NCBI GenBank assembly: GCA_012064385.1
Contig: QRDG01000421.1
Coordinates: forward strand, 155,128 to 219,127
DNA: 64,000 bases
Direction: 5' to 3'
From: Puccinellia tenuiflora
Taxonomy: Eukaryota; Streptophyta; Magnoliopsida; Poales; Poaceae
The notes beneath the pieces are model-generated. The model saw nothing but the letters and a program-made list of their open reading frames with translations, did not search any database and was not told where the DNA came from. The position numbers were made by a program, and so were the translations under genes. Each line of letters starts with the position of its first letter. Position 1 is the first letter of the stretch. This document shows positions 34,330-43,962 of the stretch, in pieces.

Positions 34330-37321
34330 TGATACGTCTCCAACGTATCTATAATTTTTGATGTTCCATGCTTGATTATATATCATTGCCACATGTTTTT
34401 ATAATGTTTTAATATCATTTTGACATAATTTATGGAACTAACCTATTGGCAAGATGCCCAGTGCCAGTTCCTGTTTTCTGTTGTCTTTTTGTTTTAGAAA
34501 AGTTGTTCTGGGAAGTTTCTCGGAATCAGCTGGAAATTTACATGAATTATTTTTACGAAGAAACAAAGACGGAGCCTGAAGGGGGCCTGCAGGGGGCCCA
34601 CAGTGGCTCGACGCCCCCCAAGCATGGCCAACACCCGAGCCGTGCCTGGGTCCCACCTGGGCGCCTCAGGCGCCTCCCCGAGTTGCCCTTTCGCCTATAA
34701 ATTGTCTTCGTCTCGGAAACCCTCGATACCCGATCATATTTCCAGAAAACTTCCGAGGCCGCTGCCGTCGGCAACCCTAGATCGGGAGGCTCCTGAAGCT
34801 CTTCACGACACCATGCCGGAGGGTGAGATCGTCACCGGAGGCATCTACACCACCATGCCTGCCTCCAGATTGATGCGTGAGTAGTCCACCACGGGACTAC
34901 GGGTCCATGGCAGTACACTAGTAGAGAAAAGGCTGCCAGTGGGGCACCTTCGTCACTGGTATTTACTACCCGTGGCGCACCAGACATGTGCGCCACTAGT
35001 AGTATTCCATACCTATGACGCACGGGCAACATGCGCCACTGGTAAGTATTTCCAGATTAAAAAAAAAGCCTGCCGGCCACGGGGGCTCCGCTCGCGCCGG
35101 CCGCGGTGGGCTTCGCTTGCGTCGTCCAGCGCCAGCAGCCACATGGGTCTTCTCTTGTCGCCGGCAGCCGCAGGGCTCCGTTTGCATCGCCGCGCCGACA
35201 ACTGTCACACACGCATCCCCGGGGGGCTTCGAGTTGCGATTGGGCAACGGGGCGGAGGCAACCAGTGGCGGCTTCCCGAGCCCCGCGGATCTGGGCTCCT
35301 CCACGGTCGCCGATGCTGGCCCTGGTGGAGTCGACCTGGTGTGTGTGGCGGCGCGAGGCGACAGGACCGCGGCTACTGCTACCGGCCACGTAGGAGAAGG
35401 AACTGGGCCCACGAACGGAGCTCGTTGGGCCGGACGTGTTGGCGGGCGGGGTCGCGAGCAGGGCGAGCACCGGCGGCGGCGGATCCGATGGGCAGGGGCG
35501 TGATCCGGGGGCGTGGATGCTTGGAGGGCCTGCTGCTGCTACTGGGCTTGGCCGGCGGGAGGGAGGAAAGAGGAAGAAGAGGGCGAGAGGAAGAACGAAG
35601 GAGGAAGAAGACGTCATCGACACCAGCCTCATCTCCCGCATGCGCGCTCGGAGACGCTCGCGCTGGTGGCGGCGCCTCGTTGAGCCAGCCGTAGGAGAAG
35701 CTATCGCCGAGGTGGTGCTGCTGCGTGTGCGAGCTGCTGGCCTCCATCTGCGACTCTGCTACCGGCGCCGAGGGAGGCCATGGGCGGATGCCGACGACCC
35801 CAGCCAGCCGTGTCCCTTACCGAGGACGCGAGCTCCGGCGGCGGCGGTAGCTGGCTCGGGAGGCCGGCGTCGAGGGAGGCCGGCGACGGTAGCTCCAGCG
35901 GCGGTGGATGGGGATTGGGGAACAAGGGAGGCGGCTGTGTTCGATGGGGAGGGAGATGGGGAAAGAGAGGAGGCGGCTCTGGCTGCATGCGTTGTGTCAT
36001 TGTGTGGCTGGGAGTGGTCTGAGTGGATAGGGTGTAGGGGCTGAGGAAAAGAAAATAAAAGAAAAGGCAGGGGCGGGCATATTAGTGGCGCACCACGTAG
36101 CGCATCACGTAGCAGTGCGCCATGGATAATATAATACTAGTGACGCATGACGTAGCAGTGCGCCACGGGTAACGTTGGAGCACCCTGACCAGCACAGCCG
36201 CTACTTAGCAGTGGCGCATGGGCTTGGAGGTGCGCCACGGATATTTGCTTACCAGTGGCGCATCTGCCTCGGTGCGCCACGGGTATATTACCAGTGGCGC
36301 ATCAAAGCTAGGTGCGCCACTAGTAACCATCCCACCTATAAGCCTTTTCCTACTAGTGGTAGCTAGATGGTTGTGTCTTCTCCTTGTACTCCATTGTTTA
36401 GATCTTGTGAGCTGTCCAACATGATCAAGGTCATATTATGTGTTTGCTTGGATCCGATGAATTGTGGAAATCATTACTCTTGTTCATCTATGTGTTATGT
36501 TTTATCTATGATCTTGCATTCTCTCCGATGCTAGTGGATGCTTTGGCCGAGTAATTGTTAATATTCTTTAGAGAGATTATTTATGCTAGAGGGTTCATGC
36601 CTTTTTGTGCAGAGTGCGACTGACAGAAATGCTCATGCCTAGATTGTACTGTTGCCACTAGGGAGAAAACAGCGGTGTTATTTCCTTGTGCTATTACATT
36701 ACTTACATTATGCACAGTGCTTATTGCAATGATCTGTTGCTTGCAACTTAATATTTCTGGGAGACATGCTGGATAGTGATCTCGCGGGTGGATTATTAGT
36801 CATAGATGCAGTTGGATAACGGTATATGTATTTTTACGTAATGTCCATATTAGATAAAACGGTGAACTATATTGTTTTATGATAGCATTGTTATGCGCTC
36901 ACAATTTTGTCAATTGTCTTGCTGTAATTTGTTTACCCATCATGCATATCTTCTGGAGAGACACCACTAGTTATCTGTGGACCCCGGTCCTATTTTCCTA
37001 CACTGTTTACAACCGTTTTAATAGCTTTCCGTACTCATTTTCTTGCTGGTCTTATTTTACTCTCATCATATTTTACACTTGCACATTTAATTCTTTGTGT
37101 TCAGCAAACATGTCTGTTTCGTTGGGGCAAAGTAGTTTGTTTGTGATTGTGTGCAGGTCCACGTTAATTATCGTAAATAACACCTTTGACGCCTTGCTAA
37201 GCCTTCTCCAAGTCCTACTGGATTCGATAACCTTAGTTTTGTAATCAAGGAAAAACTACTGCTACGCTGCATCATACCTTCCACTTGGTATTCCCCAGCG
37301 AACGTGTGATCCACGCCATCA
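34330..37321 (+). mobile_element. Solo LTR, Athila-type, interrupted by a CACTA element
   Basis: Begins TGATACGTCTCCAACGTATC and ends ...CCACGCCATCA. It is flanked by a perfect 5-bp target duplication TTGTG (34325-34329 and 37322-37326). Removing the nested CACTA element and its 3-bp duplication leaves 1546 bp, in line with the 1573 and 1600 bp LTRs of the neighbouring element. No internal domain is present, so this is a solo LTR left by unequal recombination within one element. Confidence 0.9.
34916..36358. mobile_element. Non-autonomous CACTA transposon (1443 bp) nested in the solo LTR
   Basis: The ends are CACTAGTAGAGAAAAGGCT and AGCCTTTTCCTACTAGTG, inverted repeats of about 19 bases. They are flanked by the 3-bp target duplication GTA (34913-34915 and 36359-36361). 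The uninterrupted LTR sequence CAGTAGCTAGATGG, seen at 27960, confirms the insertion point. Subterminal regions carry many AGTGGCGCA/TGCGCCACT motifs in both orientations, the usual transposase-binding type arrays of CACTA elements. The GC-rich middle (35090-36050) gives long frames on both strands, but no transposase or recognisable protein. Confidence 0.95.
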
Positions 37322-37817
37322 TTGTGCGAACCTTGGTTGGCCACAAGCATGGATCCTGTTTTTGGAACCGAGTAAAAGTGCTCAAAGCATACGGGAAAAA
37401 TCACGAACTTTACCATGAACACAAGAACTACATGGCCCCGCATCTGATACAAACCACGCGCAACTCTCTACAACATAGATGGGCCGTCCTCTAAAACTTT
37501 ATGAGTGAGTTTTGCGGCTGCTACGAACCAGTTTAAAATGTAAGTTTTCCTTGCTTCACATAGTTATCAATTTTATTATTTGTTTCACTTTTATTGCATT
37601 ATGTTGAGTGATTTTTGCTTGCTAGATGGAGTTTTCCACCACTTTGTATCATCAAGGTAAGAAAAATCCATTCATTATGGCCCATTATTGGCTCGAATTG
37701 AATGGGAAACCCTGCTGCTCAGCCTCCACCGACGGCAGCTCCTACTGCCGCTCCAGAAACGACAACGGAAAGGGCAAAGCAAAGCAAAAATATAATGATG
37801 ATGACCCACAAATATAG
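37285..37817 (+). pseudogene. Relic of a plant SANT/Myb-like (PIF accessory / GST T3-like C-terminal) protein
   Basis: The frame reads IVRTLVGHKHGSCFWNRVKV and then RNSLQHRWAVL, a stop, and FCGCYEPV with another stop. After an intron-like gap (donor near 37541, acceptor about 37625) comes KKNPFIMAHYWLELNGKP followed by a Ser-rich and Lys-rich tail. This order (GxxxxxFW, SLQHRW, KFCGCYE, KPFxxxHCWxELxxxPKW) is that of plant SANT/Myb-like proteins associated with PIF elements and annotated as glutathione S-transferase T3-like. At least two stops make it a pseudogene. Confidence 0.65.
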
Positions 37818-37829
37818 GGGGCGCAACAG

Positions 37830-38396
37830 TCTTCGAGCGTAGTGTAACCCAAGTTTATTGATTCGACACAAGGGGAGCCAAAAAAATATTTATAAACCTT
37901 ATCAGTTGAGTTGTCAATTCAACCACACCTGTAGAGAAACTTGTTTGACACAATTTATTAGTAGTAACAGTGATATAATGACAGTAGTAGTAACGTAGCA
38001 ACAGGATTAAAAACAGTAGCAGTTGTAATAGCCAGAGTGAAATTAGTAGGCATCGGAATTAACAACGGGAGTGAAAGTAGTAGACACAATTTCTTAGTAG
38101 TAACGGAAATAAAAAAATTGCGCTACCTTGATTGCATAGGTTGAGCTGCCTCGGTTTTGTGTGCACGACCTTCGTTTTTGTTGTACTGCATTCAGTTTTT
38201 ACCGTGCACCACTTTCAGCTTTGCTGTGCACTGCCGTCTATTTTTGTGTGCACTACCATCTGTTTTTGTAGTGCATTGTCTTTGATTTTTTTGTGCGCTG
38301 GCTTTAGATATCCTGGCCTCATTCGTTTCTCATATCCCGCCCTAAGCGTCTACTATTTTAGTGTGTTTCGCATTACCAATATCATTCCTTACAATT
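37830..38396. other. Low-complexity stretch with two degenerate repeat families
   Basis: 37960-38110 contains repeated AGTAGTAACAG-like units. 38150-38310 contains GTGCACTACCNTCTGTTTTTGT-like units of about 33 bases. No gene was seen. The last five bases, CAATT, are the left target duplication of the next element. Confidence 0.55.
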
Positions 38397-39642
38397 TGTA
38401 ACACCCCAAAAATTCGTCCGTAATTTTAGCGGTGTTTTCTCACACCTGAAAAACTTTTTCTATATTTAAAAATGTTTCTTCAAACCTGTTGGTCGTTGAT
38501 TTTACTTTGGCTTTGCTCTCTTAGAAATTCCCCAACAAATCCTCGATTGTTGCCAACCTCCACCATATTCCCCGTCCATTGTTTTGTCTGTCGAACGTTG
38601 GTTCCATTTGAAGATTTCCAAAACCCCTCTCGACTATCCCACCAAAAGCCACCACCACAATTGTACCTTGAAATAAATTCCACCAAGATACCATATGGTT
38701 CCCTCATACATATACCTCACTCCCATGGAAAAACATTTCATAGTCCCATGCAATATTTCCAAACCTATTCCTATTCTCTATTATGCCATTTACAATCCAG
38801 AAATTATCTAGACACCTTCCACTCATCCAAAAATTCTTCAATTTTGGGGAGATTCATAAATCCACCTCCTGAACATTTCACTCCATTGTACAAACCTCAT
38901 TTGAGCAATATTTGAGGTACTTCCTTTGTAATGTCCTTTTCATGCCTATTGCAATTTCCAAAGCAACCCCTAGCTACAAAAAAATCATTGGGCATTGACA
39001 CTTTGCCAAATAGACCAACTCCCATGTATAAAACTATATCCCCAAGACCAGATCAATATTCTTTTAATAAGTGTTGTTGGTATACCCATGCCATTAGGGC
39101 TCTTTTTGGACACCAATTTATTTGACCAACCTCCAGGTACCCAATTGAGCTCAAACTGCACAAAAATACTATATACACCTAACCTATCCTACTGTAAATT
39201 TTGGGGATTTTTCTGAGATGTGCAAGGCCCCTGTCATTTCATCGAGCACCTTGTGTGCATTAAGTTTTCAGAAAATCTTGTATTGCGAAGTGTGGAGTTT
39301 TTGAGTGTGGCCAGTTTGGTTGTCTTGGTCTTGTCCTTGTGAACCCAGTGGTGCAAACCTTTTTCAGTTTGGAGCTCCGAGTCGCCGGGAACGCGACGAT
39401 GTCGCCGTGTCACGCTCTGGACGTCCGGGACGCGCGCTTTGGCAAGACCTAATTCCCGCTTACTGCTGTGGTCGGTGCCTAATCCTTCTGCTGCAGTGTA
39501 CCTCGTGCTCCACTGTGCATCCAGCACGGCTGCCTCATCCCCTCCTCCTCCTTATCTCCTCCCTGTGGCAAGAAAACGTCATGGATGACCTCGGTTGGCC
39601 ATCAATGGCCAAACCGGTCACCACCTAATTCTCCTCCCTCCG

Positions 39643-39653
39643 GCTATATAAAG
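39643..39653 (+). promoter_or_regulatory. TATA box in the giant LTR
   Basis: GGCTATATAAAGCC lies about 1.25 kb into the 38397-42563 unit. A C-rich leader and GC-rich sequence follow, as expected for an LTR-encoded RNA polymerase II promoter. Confidence 0.5.
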
Positions 39654-40733
39654 CCACCCCAAGCAGCCCCGAGCCCTCTCGTGCGAGCAACACCTCACTC
39701 TCTCCCCCCTGGAGCCCCTCTGCCCTTTTAGTTGCGGGATGGCGGAGCCCTGCTCCGTTTCGGCCGTGGATGTCGCCGTCGGTCCACGGACCAAAGCGAG
39801 CTCCATACCGAGCCATCCGTCGATTAAAATCGTGGACGAGCTCCTCTTGATCCCCTCTACCTCCTAGACATTGCCGTTTGCAAAATGGTGCACCGTGGCC
39901 TCGTTTCCGTCCGGGAACCGCCGGTGGCAAGCTCACGGAGCACGACGGCCATGGCGGCCCCCCGTGCTTCCCCGTGCCCGTGACCTCCACCCCCGGAGGC
40001 GGCGCGGTGGGGCGGTCCTCCCCGCACCCCGGCTGCCAGCGGCAAGCACCAGGGCGTCGGAGGCGGCCGGCGGCCGAGCCGGCCCGTGCCGCGTCGGGAC
40101 CTGTCCCGCGCGTCGTCGAGGCGAGGAAGAGGACGACGCCAGCGTGGCGTCCCCAGCCACCGACAGGCGGGTCCCATCTTGGCCCGGCCCCACCTGTCAG
40201 GTTAAGTGGAAGCGTATCCGGCGCTTTACGCTTTCACAGCACTGAAGACATATTCTCGGTGAAACGCGCGACCAGCAGGGTCCAGTTCAGTTTCAGCCCG
40301 TTCTGTTTTTTTTCCAGGGTGGGCAGCATATAGTTAAACTTCGCCGAGCCACATCTTTTGATCCGTAGCTCCGTTTGAGGTGATTCAAATTTGTAAATTC
40401 GTATTTTGAAGAGCTCTATCCAGTGGTATAGGTTTTACATTTTTGTAAAATGTTTGTATGCTCAGCACCCTTATGCACATGCGTAGGTGTTTTCCCGTGA
40501 CGGCAAAACCGAGACCCTAACCCGCGACGTGTCTGTGACCTCCATGCCAAATGGTGTCGATCTTCGAAGGAAAGCTAACCACTTGCTATGAACACTTAAC
40601 CGGTGTTTGTTTGTTTGTTTGCATTTTACCATGTCATATAGGTGCAATTTATTGCTTATTATCTGTGTACTGTGCGTCACGAGATATCGTGACTTTGTTA
40701 CATCCTGTCAATTGTGCTATTTTACTTTCATTT

Positions 40734-41095
40734 ACTCAACCGGAGGCTGGCACCGGCCGGAAGCATATCCGCCACAGTCAACCGGTTGACTGTATTATTT
40801 TATTTTCTTTTACTCAACCTGAGGCTGGCACCGGCTGGAGGCATCTCCGCCACAGTCGCCCGGTTGACTGTATTGTTTTATTTTCTTTTACTCAACCTGA
40901 GGCTGGCACCGGCCGGAGGCATCTCCGCCACAGTCGCCCGGTTGACTGTATTGTTTTATTTTCTTTTACTCAACCTGAGGCTGGCACCGGCCGGAGGCAT
41001 CTCCGCCACAGTCGCCCGGTTGACTGTATTGTTTTATTTTCTTTTACTCAACCTGAGGCTGGCACCGGCCGGAGGCATCTCCGCCACAGTCGCGC
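40734..41095. repeat. 78-bp tandem repeat, 4 full copies plus a partial
   Basis: Units beginning ACTCAACCTGAGGCTGGCAC start at 40734, 40812, 40890, 40968 and 41046, the last about 50 bases long. The first copy is the most divergent and the next three are nearly identical. Since 78 is a multiple of three, every frame without a stop becomes a repetitive pseudo-ORF. Each unit contains CCGGTTGACTG and GGCACCGGCCGGAG. Confidence 0.95.
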
Positions 41096-42568
41096 CGGTC
41101 GATGCAAACTATCTATTGCTTGAAATATTGTGTTGCTAATGTTTTGTCGTTTGATGATATATTATTATGTTATTGTGGTTATTGTGTTGAACTAATCCTC
41201 TGCTGCTTGGACATGTAAGCTTGATTAAATGAAACACCCCTCCAAACAACGATAAGGTCTATTCATAGTGCCACTAATCTGAACCTTTGCATGCGATACC
41301 ACCAGTTGTCCCATGGCAAACCGTGACCTAGTAGGTTGTTAAGCCCCTTTTGTGCCATCCATTGGGCGCAGTCGTTCGGTTGTGCTGTCCGAGGGTAGTG
41401 GTCGACAGGCACGGGTTCGACTGTGATAGGGAGTCCGGAGCTAGGCATACCCGGTAGCGCCGGGGGATGTGCCGGATTTACTTGCCCGTTGTACCATGCG
41501 TATAGGGTGGTGCAGGAGAGTGTCTTAGCAAGTGGACCGTCACGAGAGTGTATTTTGCTTAGTACGACTTTGGGCGTGAGAAACCTGGAGCGTCGGCTGA
41601 GTAGGGTGCATTCTGATAGGTGGTAAAGCAAACTCTCGAGAGACTCAACCTAGCAAGCTAGCCTCGTTCCTAGGATACGGAACAACAGTTCAGTGTCGGT
41701 CACACTGTGTGTCTTTGTCGTGTCCGGAGGTTAAACTTAAGATTTGTTTGAAAGAATTATGAACGACTTGACCACACTTAATAAACAATAAGATGATGCA
41801 GGGAACGTTACTTGAGATAAGGAAATGTGATAAGGCCAGTGGGCCTAGCAGTGGTGACAGATGAGATTAGCCTTGTGAGGCTAGAGGCCAGTGAGCCTAG
41901 CTGTGATGATATGATTTGTTGGGTTACTTGGTACCAACTGGTACACTCGTTTATACTCGTCACAGGTAATTTCTTTGTGTGATCTCCGGTACATGATCCA
42001 ACCCCACCTGGCTTGGACTCTGTACTGGTGGTACTCCCGTTGTTTGCTTATGCCATGTTTTACTGTGATGCCATGTTGTCATCCTTTTGGACTGTCGTAA
42101 GTAGATACTTGCCATGTTTAGATTATTATTATTGCTGGTTACTTGTTGCCTGATTGCTTGACTGTTCATGTCTTGTGGTTGTTTTCTTGCGAGTACGTCA
42201 TTGTACTCAGACTGGCTTTTCATGTGGCCAGACATTGAGAGGATTAATCTCCTACCATAGCAAGGAAATGGAGCAAGAGCATGCTAGGATCAGTAGCCCA
42301 GCCAGATGCCTGTGGAATGGAGTCGCACCAAGCCGTTGTCGTATCTATGTCTTCCGCTGCCAGTTAAACTCTGTCCCGTGCCATTCTTGGCCATGAAAAT
42401 TTTATGCCGTGATGGCCATGTAAAACCATTTATAGCCCTCTGGGCCTGATTGTGTAATGATATTTCGGCTATGTTGCATTGTCGTAATGTGCGTCCGGAT
42501 ATCCTGCACTGGCGCACGGGGCGACCGCCTCTCTGGCGATATGTTTCAGAGGGGGGTGCCACACAATT

Positions 42569-42944
42569 CATCATGTTTTGATGTCCTTCGCTAAACGGCC
42601 GTTACGCTGCGTGTCGTTGCAAACCGAGGCACGCGCTTCGTTCTGGTTGCTAAGTACATTGCTTGCTAGTTCGAGCCAGGGGTTATACTCCCCATTTCAA
42701 ACAAAAAAGTCATGTGATCCGGCCCATCAACATCTTCCCCTTCATGATCTCCTCTCTCAGTTCACTGTTTTTACCGGGAGCTGCTTTTCGCCGCCTTGCA
42801 CACCTATTCTTCTGCTATTGTGGGCTTGGCCCATCATGTATTTCCTTTTCTTTTTCCCTGCAACGCTCTGTTGGGTCGGCCCGTTAGGTACTTTCCTTTT
42901 TCTTTTATTTTCTAGAGAGTTTTCTGTTTTTTAATATTAATTTC
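42569..42944. other. Unassigned intergenic sequence
   Basis: Mixed sequence with GGGCTTGGCCCATCATGTAT and GGGTCGGCCCGTTAGGTAC motifs. It precedes the AT-rich array and may form the left arm of one larger repeat with it. No gene was seen. Confidence 0.4.
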
Positions 42945-43560
42945 TAAAAAAAATGCGAACAATTTTAAATATGAACAGTTTTAAAATATAAACATTTTTA
43001 CATTTAAAAATATTAACATTTTTCAAATCTGAACATTTTTAAATTTGAATATTTTTAAAATATGTACATTTTTAATTTACAGAAATTTTTAAAAATAAAC
43101 ATTTTCAAATTTTAAACATTTTCAAAATATGGGCATTTTAAAAATTTGGACATATTTTAGTCTGAACAATTTTCGAATTTGAACATTTTAAAAATCCGAA
43201 CATTTATTAAAAATAAATATTTTACAAAATCATATAAAAGTAAAAAAGAAACAAAAAATAAAATCTTTTTTCTAAAAATGTTTATAAATATTATTTTCTG
43301 AACATTGTTATTCCAAACATTTTTAAATATGAATTTTTTAAAATATGAATATTTTCAAATTTAAAATGTTAACATTTTCGAATTTGAATATTTTTAAATA
43401 CGAGCATTTTTAAATTTGAACATTTTCAAAAGCTAAACATTTTCATAATCTAGACGGTTTTTTTAATTTGTATTTTTTAATATGAACAGTTTTGGAATTT
43501 GAACACTTTAAAAATCTCAATATTTATTAAAATGAATATTTTCAAAATTATATACAAGTG
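42945..43560. repeat. AT-rich degenerate array of GAACATTTTTAAA-type units
   Basis: About 40 loosely repeated units of roughly 15 bases (GAACATTTTTAAATTT, with GAATATTTTTAAAATATG variants), followed by an A-rich run of AAAGAAACAAAA. Coding potential is nil. GC-rich sequence without a recognisable gene follows at 43660-43730. Confidence 0.75.
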
Positions 43561-43796
43561 ACAAAAAAGAAAACAAAAATAAAAAGAAACGGAAAATAAA
43601 AATGAAAGAAACAGAAAAGAAAAACAAAACAAAAAAGAGAAAGAAAGAGAACCGGAAATATATAACCCCGTTGCGGCGAGGCTGGTGCGCGGTGGGAGCC
43701 TCCTGCGCCCCAACGGGCGGCAAATAGGATTTCCGGTGTTTACCTATATACAGTCCTTCAGATCTTAGAGTGCGATGAATGTACACTAATCTCCTA

Positions 43797-43960
43797 CTCC
43801 CTCCGTTCCACATGTTTTAGATGTTTCACATGTTGTCTAGATTCGGACTAAAAGAATGGAAAATGGGTGAACACATACACTAAAACATGTCTAGATACAT
43901 GTGGTATAAATACGAATGTGGAAAAAGCCTAAAACATCTTATATTATGGAAGGGAGTGAG
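43797..43960. mobile_element. Stowaway MITE
   Basis: Starts CTCCCTCCGTTCCACATG after TA (43795-43796) and ends CTTATATTATGGAAGGGAGTGAG before TA (43961-43962). The left end is the canonical Stowaway terminus and the right end is degenerate. The element contains internal inverted repeats (ACATGTTTTAGATG / CATGTCTAGATACATGT). Confidence 0.8.
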
Positions 43961-43962
43961 TA

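Larger units (their letters stand above)
38397..42563 (+). mobile_element. 4.17-kb unit with TGTAACACC...GGTGCCACA ends and CAATT target duplication (probable giant solo LTR)
   Basis: Begins TGTAACACCCCAAAAATTCG and ends GGGGTGCCACA. The flanks are CAATT at 38392-38396 and at 42564-42568, a perfect 5-bp duplication. The TG...CA ends fit an LTR. No internal repeat of the first bases, primer site or pol gene is visible, so I read the whole unit as one long LTR. It contains a TATA box with a GC-rich transcribed leader and a 78-bp tandem array. The unit at 61322 starts similarly and shares its organisation. Strand is inferred from the TATA box. Confidence 0.7.

Noticed and set aside
34996..36044. 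Overlapping GC-rich ORFs of 100-250 codons
   Set aside because: They lie inside the CACTA element, overlap on both strands in several frames, and show only Ala/Arg/Gly/Pro-rich low-complexity translations.
40734..41139. Long repetitive ORFs of 140-190 codons that could be a repeat protein
   Set aside because: They exist only because the 78-bp tandem unit is a multiple of three and lacks stops. Two frames are open at once and the array sits inside a retrotransposon LTR.
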